NCBI GenBank assembly: GCA_964443315.1
Contig: CAYUCP010000005.1
Coordinates: forward strand, 1-30,510
DNA length: 30,510 nt
Direction of reading: 5' to 3'
DNA from: JAGOTP01 sp964443315
GTDB lineage: Bacteria; Patescibacteriota; Patescibacteriia; 2-12-FULL-60-25
In this document: positions 6,401 to 13,143 of the stretch, one piece after another
Layout of the letters: each line of letters opens with the position of its first letter
Numbering within the stretch: the first letter of the stretch is position 1
Translations under genes and position numbers: made by a program
Notes under the pieces: generated by a model
What the model was told of the DNA's origin: nothing
Seen by the model: only the letters and a program-made list of their open reading frames with translations
Databases searched by the model: none

Positions 6401-9188
6401 TGTTTGTGGTTGTGACTGAACCGTTGGTCAGGCTTACGGGAGCAAGAGCTGTCGGAGTGAAAGGTGATGCATTCGATCCACCGCTTACGCTGAATGCGAC
6501 GGACATGCCATTCGCGTATGTCGGACCTGTACAGCCACGAATATCACAGGCATAGACGAACCAGTAGTAGTCTCCGTCTGCAAGGGTTTGTCCGGAGGAG
6601 CCATTCATGTAGCTGTCTCCAATGGCCGCGTCCTGGCCGACTTGAAATGACCGCGTCCCTTGAGCGCCCTGTGTGGTGCCGTAGTAGATGATCGGGGTGG
6701 TAAAGTCGGGCGTGTCATTTACAACGATGAGGTAAGATACAAGGTCGCTTACATCTGGATCGCTGAGCGTGAAGGTGAAGGTGGGTGTTCGTGTGCTGGT
6801 TGTTGAACCATCAACAAGATCTGCTGGTCCAAGGGCGCTGGGTGTTAATGGAAAATCGTTCACGATAAAGGCAGCTAATCCATTGTTCGCCGTTGTCGCT
6901 GCCGAGAACGCGCCTGCCTCATCTTCGGCGGTGACGCGCCAGTAGTAGGTACCGCTCGGCAAGCTTTGTCCAAATGATCCAACCGTGTAGCTCCCCGAAT
7001 CCACGGGTTGACCCACTTGGAATGTTCGCGCGCCTTGTGTGCCCGTGGCTGAGCGATAGTTGACGAGCGGCGAACCGAAGTCGGCTGAATCATCAATTAA
7101 AATGATATAACGAAGCGCATCGGCAATGTCCGGGTCGCTCAGGCTAAAGTTCAAAATCGGATCATGTGTTGATGTGGTGGATCCATCCACGGTGCTCGTC
7201 GGGCCGAGCGCGTATGGTGCGTCGGGGTTGTTATTTGGCACTCCAATTGGTGCGAATAAAGCCGTAATTACTTTCGTCGAAGTGACTCCGTAATCGATAC
7301 GTGGGTTTGTGGTCGTTGCGTCTGACCAACCGGTGAATGAGTAGCCTCCATCTGGAATAGCGGTGACAGGCGTTCCATCGTCGCCGTAATCCAAAATTTG
7401 TGTTGTTGTGCCCGTCAGAGAACCGCCCGTGTCCGCCTTGTACGTGATTCCGCGGAAAAGGCGAGCAAACGCGGCATAATTGGCGCTTTGGCCGCCCGCG
7501 CTCGTAAAGTGACCAACAGCATACAGATCGCCGTCAGTATTGATTGAGAGCGAGCGTACAAGGTTGCCCACGCCCGAGCCGAGGGGTGCCCATTGAGTTC
7601 CGTCCCATAGCGCAATGTAGTTGGCAGAGGTTCCGCTGACATGCGTGAACGACCCACCGACGATGAGGTTATCCAACGGATCCACAGTGAGCGCTGTGAC
7701 CGACCCGTCGATGCCACCACCTAACGGACTCCAGGTGCTCCCATTCCAGTGAGAAAGTCCGAAGGTTGAAACCACGCCAGCGGCAGTAAAGGTTCCACCA
7801 GCATAAACCTGTTGTGATTGTGTGACGGCAATGGCTGAAACCGTTCCGTTATTAAAACCGGAGCCCAGCGCACTCCAACTCGAACCATCCCACTTCGCGA
7901 TACGATTCGCGCTCACGCCACCGGCAGCGCTGAGATCACCACCGATGTAAACGGAATCATCAATTGGGTCGATTCCAATCGCATACACGGTTCCGTTCGA
8001 GCCAGTTCCAAGGGCGAGCCAACTGGAGCCATCCCATCTTGCGATGCGGTTGACGGTTGTGCCACCGCTGGTTGAAAAGACCCCACCGGCATACAGTCTG
8101 TCTTGTGAATCAACGGCCAGTGCTTGGACGACGTTGTTGAATCCGGATCCCAGTGTGCCCCAGCCGACGCCGTCCCATACAGCGATGTAGTTTACGGCTT
8201 GGCCACCTGCTTGGCTGAAGTTTCCTCCCGCATAGACATTCCCGAGCGAATCGGAGGCTAGAGCGCTCACGCCTCCGTCTATGCCGGAGCCTAATGCGGA
8301 CCACGTCGACCCATTCCACTTAGCGATGTTTGAGACAGTAACACCACCCGCTGAGGTGACGAAGCCGCCACCCACGTAGAGGTTATTTTGAGAATCGACC
8401 GTACTAGAATAGAGGACGCTATTCACCCCTGCGCCTAAAGCCTGCCAATCGGCATCAGACACGGTTGGGTCAATCCGAATCGGATAGTGCGCGTTGGAGT
8501 CATCGACGATGATGTCGAGTGTCTGTTCATCTGCAACGGAGAATCGGGCAGGAAGGATGTTTCCCGTCGCATCAAAAACGGATAGTTTGTCATAGACCAG
8601 GTCTCTACCGGAAGCGGCTAAGTGAAGCGCGACCTTGTCGGCGGCGAGTGTAGCCTTTGCGCCTTGAACCGTTGTGCGAAGATGAAGGTCACCAGACCCG
8701 CTCGGTCGTTCTGAGAGAAGAAAATCTTGGCGAATACCATCGGCCGAGCTGCTGAATTCTTCCTGAAGAATTCCTTTATCCAAAACGACTTTCTCCTCAC
8801 TCGCAGCCAGCGTTCCGCGCTCTGGAAGTGCCTGATGGGCATTTTCTGAACGGAACAAGGCGACAGTCTTGAGGGAGAAAGCGTCTTTTTCTGTTTGCCC
8901 ATCTTCACGCGATTCGACAGTTAAGCCGGTTGTATCGATGCGTCCGGTGAGGTCTTGGAGAGGGGAGTGTAGCATCGACTCCTGAGCCGTTGAGGTGATG
9001 CCAAAGGTGCCAGGGCGAACCTGCTGGGCGATTCGTTCAGCGAGAGATAAGGAGGTCGTCGGGGCAGACGCTGTTTCAGGGGCTGAAACGGTTGCTCCGA
9101 AGTGCTGCAGAGCGGGGCCGGTTAGTAGGGCAGCCAGTGCCAACCCAGAAAAGAGCGATCTACGCAAAAAACGATTCATAAGACTCAT
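3444..9188 (-). CDS. Giant secreted multidomain surface protein (propeller, Fn3-like, Calx-beta-like, poly-Gly)
   Basis: 1914 residues. In order: a signal peptide (about 1-36); a leader domain to about 240; seven repeats of about 48 residues (243-580; each WxALGxG...V.AL..D...LYAGG.F...GG..N.IA.WDG), which should form a seven-bladed beta-propeller; a 'GYSFTGWSD' InlB/Flg_new-like repeat (about 583-650); six Fn3-like modules of about 125 residues (about 655-1420; each starts ALGP..L.(V/N)DGSTTST and contains YYW.V.A.D); two Calx-beta-like modules (about 1423-1640, DSDAEPNETI and NDSSVEST); 30 glycines (1645-1674); and a 240-residue C-terminal region with three 'LG...R...' helical repeats. The role is probably adhesion or surface display, by architecture only. 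An extended -10 promoter would start transcription near 9185, so Met4 (9179) may be the true start. No sorting signal or transmembrane anchor is visible at the C-terminus. Confidence 0.85.
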   Translation of the reverse strand: MSLMNRFLRRSLFSGLALAALLTGPALQHFGATVSAPETASAPTTSLSLAERIAQQVRPGTFGITSTAQESMLHSPLQDLTGRIDTTGLTVESREDGQTEKDAFSLKTVALFRSENAHQALPERGTLAASEEKVVLDKGILQEEFSSSADGIRQDFLLSERPSGSGDLHLRTTVQGAKATLAADKVALHLAASGRDLVYDKLSVFDATGNILPARFSVADEQTLDIIVDDSNAHYPIRIDPTVSDADWQALGAGVNSVLYSSTVDSQNNLYVGGGFVTSAGGVTVSNIAKWNGSTWSALGSGIDGGVSALASDSLGNVYAGGNFSQAGGQAVNYIAVWDGVGWGTLGSGFNNVVQALAVDSQDRLYAGGVFSTSGGTTVNRIARWDGSSWLALGTGSNGTVYAIGIDPIDDSVYIGGDLSAAGGVSANRIAKWDGSSWSALGSGFNNGTVSAIAVTQSQQVYAGGTFTAAGVVSTFGLSHWNGSTWSPLGGGIDGSVTALTVDPLDNLIVGGSFTHVSGTSANYIALWDGTQWAPLGSGVGNLVRSLSINTDGDLYAVGHFTSAGGQSANYAAFARLFRGITYKADTGGSLTGTTTQILDYGDDGTPVTAIPDGGYSFTGWSDATTTNPRIDYGVTSTKVITALFAPIGVPNNNPDAPYALGPTSTVDGSTTSTHDPILNFSLSDPDIADALRYIILIDDSADFGSPLVNYRSATGTQGARTFQVGQPVDSGSYTVGSFGQSLPSGTYYWRVTAEDEAGAFSAATTANNGLAAFIVNDFPLTPSALGPADLVDGSTTSTRTPTFTFTLSDPDVSDLVSYLIVVNDTPDFTTPIIYYGTTQGAQGTRSFQVGQDAAIGDSYMNGSSGQTLADGDYYWFVYACDIRGCTGPTYANGMSVAFSVSGGSNASPFTPTALAPVSLTNGSVTTTNNPTFHFSLTDPDGGDTVRYLIQVATSSDFSSPVINYTSALDAQGSRSFQVGQAAGSGSYAAGSFGQTLSRDNYYWRVQAADAAGAFSAATTANNGLVAFIVNNAPDAPSALGPTDLTNGSTTSTRTPRFNFTVTDPDVGEDVYYLFVVNDTPDFTSPILYYRSEPAAQGAVTYQIGQAAAVGASYLNGSQGQMLSDGDYFWFVYACDTSTCTGPVLANGNAVAFTVSGGGGSNTPPLTPTALGPTGLTNGSATTTNNPSFQFSLSDPDGGDTVRYQIQVATTSDFSSLIIDYTSSLAAQGLRTFQTGQLAGGGNYDVGTNGQVLANGAYYWRVRAIDAMGTNSSYALATSSGAVAFSLISNSIPSIPSALGPTDLVDGSSTSTDTPTFVFTLEDANPEDRLFYGIEISMDSSFSSNIIWYVSDRGAHGIRSFQVGQATGTDIGTYLAGHAGQTLADGTYYWRVYAGDFQGSSSYATANSGGIAFVVDTQARTVEFEMPSGSGLESVTATSVRIILNAATSTDVSIPYVVSGGTATGSGTDYTLSDGTATILAGQTSTTIPLSIVNDSDAEPNETIIITLGSPTHATLGTRATFTYTIQDNDTPGVTLSKSSASVTEGGATDSYTIVLNTEPTSTVQIILTSPSAQFTLSTTTLTFSTTTWNIPQTVTLTAVNDSSVESTTSGTITHTASSTNSHYPIDLSIGSVTVTILDNDVPSGGGGGGGGGGGGGGGGGGGGGGGGGGGGGGASNISNITRTTTSTSATPTTTVVIPIVSPPVTIPVPDEPAPVPSEPNSRCPIVTLPYIGADDRECLLSFLGLSGPDEAAEARALKGVSEDAMEFGYKVYGSQLKLYSLFIAYGVSHATHNLGERERRAVVRDMLQIIGYGATAEDYHRLTIGLKPVTRNLGAEQRQVAAVRTLFRNIYKRNPNFKNPNDDLAWNVLMYRIRFPRDLSLEQVGIKRFRSILRRLPTSPLDWATVRGLGYIR
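4167..4256 (-). repeat. 30-codon poly-glycine tract with 15-bp tandem repeats
   Basis: Thirty consecutive glycine codons in the giant surface protein. On the plus strand the part at 4207-4251 is three copies of a 15-base unit (CCTCCCCCTCCGCCA, the last differing by one base). This is a likely hotspot for slippage and for assembly error, and it separates the Calx-beta-like modules from the C-terminal region. Confidence 0.95.
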
Positions 9189-9191
9189 TCA

Positions 9192-9200
9192 AGTATAGCA
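9192..9200 (-). promoter_or_regulatory. Extended -10 promoter of the surface-protein operon
   Basis: On the minus strand TGCTATACT gives a TGn-extended -10 (TATACT at 9192-9197). No good -35 is seen at 17 bases. The predicted start of transcription is near 9185, between the first ATG (9188) and the second in-frame ATG (9179). Confidence 0.6.
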
Positions 9201-9251
9201 AACAAACCCACGAAACGGAGGTCTATTTCGGGATAAGTACGAGGCCGTGGT

Positions 9252-10334
9252 TTAGGCGGAACGGGTCTTGAGGGTCGTGAGAAGTGACTGGAAAGCTTGT
9301 GTGCTCGCTTCTGGTAAAAAATTTGCTTGATTTAGCACCCGTTCAGCATCTTGGAAATATTTCTCAATCAGCCGTTCCCCATTTTTGATGGCGCCAACTT
9401 CCGTGAAGAGGGTATACGCCTCTTCTTGCTGTTCTTTGTTGAGTGGATAGCCCAGCAAGCGCGACAAGCGTTCTTTTTGGGCAGACGTTCCTTCTTTGTG
9501 AATGAAGCAGGTGAAGAAGGTTTGTTGGGCCTCTTCCAAGTCACGACAGCCAGCCTTTCCGGTACGTTGTTCGCTCGCAATCAAGTCGAACCAATCATCT
9601 TGCAACTGAAAAGCCAGGCCAAGCGAATCACCGAACTCTTGGCAGAAGCGAAGAAGTTCATCCGAGGCATTACCGCTGAGTGCTGCGCCCAACTGCATCG
9701 GTCGAACGAAGGTGTAACGAGCAGTCTTCAATAGCATGTTTTGCTCGATGAGTTCGTATGGCTGTTCAGAGCGACTCGTGAGGTCCACATCAAGTGACTG
9801 GCCGATGATCACTTCCTCTAACAGCTGAAACAAGATCTCTGACGCACGAGCGCGTGTGCTGGATTCTCGCGCGGCTTCGGCCAGATGCTTCATAGCCCAG
9901 GTGTGGACCATATCGCCAACGAGTAGTGCTTGTGAGTCGGCGATGCGTGAGTGGCGACCATTGCGTTCTAATTCTTGAAGTCGCCGCGCGACGAGGGTTT
10001 GAACGGTCTCTGCGTTGTGGCGGAGCTTTCCCTGATCGATCAAGTCATCGTGAATCAAAACGAACAAGTGAATCAATTCGATTCCAACCCAGGCTGTCCA
10101 AGGCTGTTGCTCGGTGTTTCCGCCAGCTGCTTCGTAGGCGAGTGAAGCGACAAAGGGACGCACACGCTTTCCTTGTTGGGCAAGCAGCTGCACATGACGA
10201 AATAATTCTTGAAGAAACGCATCTTGCTGGAGGGGGAGTCGCGAACAATCTTTGGTGAGTGTGTCGGCTAATTGTTGATCAAACGTCTGACGAAACGACT
10301 GCCACGTTGGAGAGGAGTTTGGATGGACAACCAT
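9252..10334 (-). CDS. Polyprenyl diphosphate synthase, probably short-chain
   Basis: 360 residues from the ATG; an in-frame GTG at 10352 would add 6. An all-alpha trans-isoprenyl diphosphate synthase that condenses isopentenyl diphosphate with an allylic diphosphate. Visible motifs, numbered from the GTG: GKRVRP (61-66), first Asp-rich motif DDLID (102-106) and second Asp-rich motif DDWFD (252-256), both binding magnesium-diphosphate. The residue five before the first motif is Phe97, and an aromatic side chain there usually limits products to C15-C20 (a family rule, not shown here). The product may feed carrier-lipid synthesis for the sugar transferase and glycosyltransferases in the window. 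It stands alone on the minus strand, divergent from the lipoprotein gene. No Shine-Dalgarno sequence precedes either start. Confidence 0.85.
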   Translation of the reverse strand: MVVHPNSSPTWQSFRQTFDQQLADTLTKDCSRLPLQQDAFLQELFRHVQLLAQQGKRVRPFVASLAYEAAGGNTEQQPWTAWVGIELIHLFVLIHDDLIDQGKLRHNAETVQTLVARRLQELERNGRHSRIADSQALLVGDMVHTWAMKHLAEAARESSTRARASEILFQLLEEVIIGQSLDVDLTSRSEQPYELIEQNMLLKTARYTFVRPMQLGAALSGNASDELLRFCQEFGDSLGLAFQLQDDWFDLIASEQRTGKAGCRDLEEAQQTFFTCFIHKEGTSAQKERLSRLLGYPLNKEQQEEAYTLFTEVGAIKNGERLIEKYFQDAERVLNQANFLPEASTQAFQSLLTTLKTRSA

Positions 10335-10428
10335 AGACGGTGAGTTTAGCACTCAAGCATTCAGCACGAAAGAGAAATTTGTGCATATTTTTGGCTAAAA
10401 AACGAGCGAATTTTTGTTCAGTTCAAGG

Positions 10429-10457
10429 TTGACAATTTTAATAAAATATGCTACTGT
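10429..10457 (+). promoter_or_regulatory. Strong promoter upstream of the GC-rich lipoprotein gene
   Basis: TTGACA (10429-10434), a 17-base AT-rich spacer and TACTGT (10452-10457). Transcription should begin near 10464, leaving a leader of about 86 bases before the lipoprotein ATG. The promoter is AT-rich, unlike the gene it serves. Confidence 0.75.
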
Positions 10458-10549
10458 ATTAACACGCTCCGTTGATCATTCACCTCCCGACTGACAGTGT
10501 TCGAAACCGTCCTCACCGGTCTATGTGGGGAGAAAGTACACGGCCTCTC

Positions 10550-10954
10550 ATGAAGCGCTTCCTCACCCGTGCCACAGTCGCCATCATCGCCTCGCTCGCC
10601 TTCGCCGGCTGCATCGTCCCCAGCGGTCCGATGTATGGCGGCGGCTGGGGGAACGGTGGCTTCGGCCGCTCGTGGGGTCCCGGCTTCGTCGGCAACGGCG
10701 GTGGCTGGAACCAGCCCATGAACGTCCAGCCCGGGTTCGTGGGCGGTCCGGTCGTCACCCCCAACGGGGTGGTCGGCGGCTGGAACCAGACGCCGATGGC
10801 TGCGCAGGCCAATGCGCAGGCGATCGCCGCCGGAGCCGCTCCGCCGGTCGCCGCGTACCAGAACCCGAGCCGTCCCATCGGCTACGTCGTCGGGACCGGC
10901 CAGCCCACCTGGAGCATGCAGCAGTGCTGGAACCAGGGCTGCGTCATGCCCTGA
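10550..10954 (+). CDS. Small Gly/Trp/Asn-rich lipoprotein in a GC-rich island
   Basis: 134 residues. The N-terminus MKRFLTRATVAIIASLAFAGC is a lipoprotein signal peptide with the lipidated Cys21 after FAG. The mature part is low-complexity: repeated GGGW, GNGG and WNQP elements, Pro and Ala, ending with a Cys pair in QQCWNQGC. I know no family for it. Its DNA is far richer in G and C than the flanking genes, with codons ending almost always in C or G, which suggests recent acquisition or a chimeric join. An in-frame ATG at 10523 is possible, but the signal peptide favours 10550. A GGGGAGA sequence lies about 16 bases before this ATG, too far to be a typical ribosome-binding site. The gene has its own strong promoter and no clear terminator. 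Confidence 0.65.
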   Translation: MKRFLTRATVAIIASLAFAGCIVPSGPMYGGGWGNGGFGRSWGPGFVGNGGGWNQPMNVQPGFVGGPVVTPNGVVGGWNQTPMAAQANAQAIAAGAAPPVAAYQNPSRPIGYVVGTGQPTWSMQQCWNQGCVMP

Positions 10955-11110
10955 CGCTCGCCCTCTGCGCCAACCCGCTTCTTCACCCTCTCACCAACAC
11001 AAGAAAGGACTCTCATCTCGATCGGCCTTCTCGCCTCGAGACAACGCGCCTGCGTTCGTCGATACCGGCGGTACCCTCACGGGACCCTGGATCACGAACG
11101 CGGGCGCTAA
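10955..11110. other. GC-rich non-coding remainder of the island
   Basis: The GC-rich composition continues about 155 bases past the lipoprotein stop, then changes to the AT-richer local composition around 11105-11115. It holds an AAGAAAGGA ribosome-binding-like stretch near 11001-11009 with no ATG, GTG or TTG start at a suitable distance, which could be the remains of a second gene. No terminator hairpin is evident. Confidence 0.4.
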
Positions 11111-11134
11111 GTCATTTAAAAGGGGATTTACTAT

Positions 11135-11163
11135 TTGCATACCGCCAAGTCTCCCGCTACTCT
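11135..11163 (+). promoter_or_regulatory. Probable proS promoter (near-leaderless)
   Basis: TTGCAT (11135-11140), a 17-base spacer and TACTCT (11158-11163). The start of transcription would fall near 11170, about 5 bases before the proS ATG. This is a moderate match to consensus. Confidence 0.5.
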
Positions 11164-11174
11164 ACGGGAAGCTT

Positions 11175-12446
11175 ATGCGCTATTCCCAGCTTTTTTCGAA
11201 GACTCAAAAGAATGTCTCTCAGGATAATGAATCGATCAACGCCCGTTTGCTGACGCAGGCCGGTTTTGTCGACCAGGAGATGGCCGGTGTTTATACCTGG
11301 TTGCCGCTTGGTCTTCGTACCCTGCGTAAGGTCGAACAGATCGTGCGTGAAGAAATGGATGCCCTTGGTGCGCAAGAAATTTTCATGCCCTCGCTCCAGC
11401 CAAAAGAATACTGGGAAACCACCAATCGTTGGGAAGGGGTCGACGTGCTGTTCAAGCTCAAGTCGCAAACAGACAAAGAATATGCGCTTGGCTGTACGCA
11501 TGAAGAAGTCGTAACACCGCTCGCGCAAAAGTTTGTGCGCTCCTACAAAGAACTCCCATTTGCAACCTACCAGATTAACACCAAGTTCCGTGACGAATTG
11601 CGCGCCAAGTCCGGCGTCTTACGTGGTCGTGAATTCCGCATGAAGGACATGTATAGCTTCCACACGACGCAGGAAGATTTGTCGTCCTTCTACAATCGCG
11701 CACTCGAAGCGTACGTCAAAGCCTACAAGCGCTGTGGCTTGGATGTGAAAGTTGTTCAGGCGAGTGGCGGCGTGTTTACAGAGAACATGTCGCACGAATT
11801 TCAAGCGCTCACCGACGCGGGCGAAGACGTGCTGATCGCGTGTGAGAAGTGTGAATTCGGCCAGAACAGCGAAGTTGCTACTCATAAGGTTGGGGATATT
11901 TGTCCAAAGTGCGGTGGTTCGCTTGCGCAAATGAAAGGGGTTGAAGTTGGGAATATCTTCGATCTTGGAACCAAGTACACGGATGCGTTCGGATTCAACT
12001 TTATGAATGAGAAAGGGGAGCAGCAGCGCGTGTTGATGGGTTGCTATGGAATTGGAACAAGTCGCTTAGTTGGCGCCATCGTTGAAACGCATCACGATGA
12101 CAAGGGAATCGTCTGGCCAAAGTCCGTCACGCCATTCCATGTTTCGTTGGTCTCTCTTCGCTCAAAGGATGAAGCGGTTCAAGCGCAGATCGATACGACG
12201 GCGAATGATCTCTACCAACAACTCACTGCCGCCGGCTTTGATGTCCTATGGGATGACCGCGCTGATAGTTCTCCGGGTGAAAAGTTCGCGAACGCCGATT
12301 TGATCGGTCTGCCACTTCGCCTCGTCGTGTCTGAGCGCATGTTGAAAGAGGGTGTCGTTGAATGGAAAGAGCGTGCTGCTACGGAAGCGAAGAGTATTCC
12401 TCTCAGTGAAGTCGTGACAGGAGTGAAAGAGCTCTTCCAATCGTAA
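11175..12446 (+). CDS. proS: Proline--tRNA ligase, short form without the insertion domain
   Basis: 423 residues. A class II aminoacyl-tRNA synthetase that charges tRNA-Pro. Motif 1 lies at 38-76 (GVYTWLPLGLRTLRKVEQIV onwards), the substrate loop CTHEE at 107-111, motif 2 at 138-162 (FRDE...GVLRGREFRMKDMYSF) and motif 3 at 289-304 (GCYGIGTSR). The anticodon-binding domain is 320-420. The roughly 180-residue editing insertion of E. coli-type ProRS is absent; a short segment with two CxxC pairs (Cys223/226 and Cys243/246) may bind zinc. Without the insertion, cis editing of Ala-tRNA-Pro is not expected. The start at 11175 is chosen because the open frame upstream runs through the lipoprotein gene in another frame. 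A weak GGGA precedes the ATG. A long hairpin element begins 5 bases after the stop. Confidence 0.95.
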   Translation: MRYSQLFSKTQKNVSQDNESINARLLTQAGFVDQEMAGVYTWLPLGLRTLRKVEQIVREEMDALGAQEIFMPSLQPKEYWETTNRWEGVDVLFKLKSQTDKEYALGCTHEEVVTPLAQKFVRSYKELPFATYQINTKFRDELRAKSGVLRGREFRMKDMYSFHTTQEDLSSFYNRALEAYVKAYKRCGLDVKVVQASGGVFTENMSHEFQALTDAGEDVLIACEKCEFGQNSEVATHKVGDICPKCGGSLAQMKGVEVGNIFDLGTKYTDAFGFNFMNEKGEQQRVLMGCYGIGTSRLVGAIVETHHDDKGIVWPKSVTPFHVSLVSLRSKDEAVQAQIDTTANDLYQQLTAAGFDVLWDDRADSSPGEKFANADLIGLPLRLVVSERMLKEGVVEWKERAATEAKSIPLSEVVTGVKELFQS

Positions 12447-12451
12447 GCGGA

Positions 12452-12527
12452 GAGCGGGAAGCTCCTGAACTCGCGAGCAGTGGATTTAGCGAAGCGACTT
12501 GAGAGCGAGTGAAGGAGCTTCCCGCTC
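12452..12527 (+). repeat. Hairpin element A, 3' of proS
   Basis: Perfect 15-bp arms (12452-12466 and 12513-12527) enclose 46 bases with an inner CTCGC/GCGAG pairing and the central motif AGCGAAGCGA (12488-12497). It starts 5 bases after the proS stop. It has no T tract, and a true terminator follows at 12565. It is one of four related elements. Confidence 0.85.
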
Positions 12528-12564
12528 GCAGCGTTCAGCGTTTGTTTCTTCGTGCGTTTAAAAC

Positions 12565-12592
12565 AAAAAGAGAGCCTCGCGGCTCTCTTTTT
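12565..12592. terminator. Bidirectional intrinsic terminator of proS and the HU gene
   Basis: A 12-bp stem AAAAAGAGAGCC/GGCTCTCTTTTT closes a TCGC loop and gives a T tract in both directions. It serves proS (+) and the HU gene (-), whose stop is 13 bases away. Confidence 0.93.
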
Positions 12593-12605
12593 ACGAACAT
12601 TAGCT

Positions 12606-12920
12606 TTACGCGGCTGGTTCGTTGTTTACTCCCTTCAAGGCATCCTTCAATCCCTTACCAGCTTTGAACTTTGGAACCGTGACGGCTGGGATCTGGATCT
12701 TCTCTTGAGGAGACTGTGGATTCACACCGGTGCGTGGCTTGCGGGTCTTCGAGAGGAAGGCGCCGAATCCAGCAATCGTGACTTCGCCACCTGACTTCAA
12801 CGTCGTTGTGACAATGTCGACAAAGGCCTCGAGCATGTCTTCTGCCTGCTTTTTGGTGACACCAACCTTCTCAGAGATGCGATGGGCAAGCTCGTTCTTA
12901 TTGACCTTGAGTGAGTCCAT
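12606..12920 (-). CDS. HU-family DNA-binding protein
   Basis: 104 residues, slightly longer than typical HU (about 90). The N-terminal helices (KNELAHRISEKVGVTKKQAEDMLEAFVDIV) and the GEVTIAGFGAFL strand are the family signature. The DNA-wrapping arm (SKTRKPRTGVNPQSPQEKIQIPA) has the conserved Arg/Pro pattern with an R-x-G-x-NP motif and intercalating proline. The C-terminal KFKAGKGLKDALKG helix is also typical. It binds and bends DNA non-specifically as a dimer and compacts the nucleoid. The DNA before the ATG has no Shine-Dalgarno sequence. It has its own promoter (12961-12990) and a shared terminator, so it is monocistronic. Confidence 0.95.
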   Translation of the reverse strand: MDSLKVNKNELAHRISEKVGVTKKQAEDMLEAFVDIVTTTLKSGGEVTIAGFGAFLSKTRKPRTGVNPQSPQEKIQIPAVTVPKFKAGKGLKDALKGVNNEPAA

Positions 12921-12960
12921 AGTAATTAAGGGGACAAGAGTGAAAGAGTTAGATGGAAAG

Positions 12961-12990
12961 ATGGTACCATTTTTCGCTGAAACTACGCAA
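12961..12990 (-). promoter_or_regulatory. Promoter of the HU gene
   Basis: On the minus strand TTGCGT (12985-12990), an 18-base spacer ending in TGG, and TACCAT (12961-12966) give a -35 plus an extended -10. The leader would be about 34 bases. It abuts hairpin element B. Confidence 0.6.
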
Positions 12991-12997
12991 ACTGGGG

Positions 12998-13131
12998 GTT
13001 GGTAGGAGGAATATTCCTTCGTACTCTGCGCAACTCGCGCTGTGGAGCTAAGGCGTCTGGTTTGTGTCGTTCGCTCCGCTCACTAAGGCTCAAACAGTGC
13101 TCGAGTACTCAGAAACATTCCTCCTACCAAC
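12998..13131 (-). repeat. Hairpin element B, 3' of rny
   Basis: Perfect 15-bp arms (12998-13012 and 13117-13131; GTTGGTAGGAGGAAT and its complement) enclose 104 bases. Read in the direction of rny, the centre carries AGCGGAGCGA (13071-13080) inside a smaller GTTTG/CAAAC stem. It begins 12 bases after the rny stop. Confidence 0.85.
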
Positions 13132-13143
13132 TATGCCTAAGGC

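Noticed and set aside
10812..11174. N-terminal extension of proS by 121 codons
   Set aside because: It is low-complexity Arg/Ser/Pro sequence from the GC-rich island and is absent from the synthetase family; the conserved MRYSQLF start is at 11175.
10525..11253. 242-codon ORF overlapping the lipoprotein and the start of proS
   Set aside because: It is Arg-rich in a shifted frame of GC-rich DNA; the lipoprotein frame has a signal peptide and lipobox, and the ORF runs into proS.
12452..12527. Hairpin element A as the proS terminator
   Set aside because: It has no T tract, and a clear intrinsic terminator follows at 12565-12592. The other three elements also lack T tracts.
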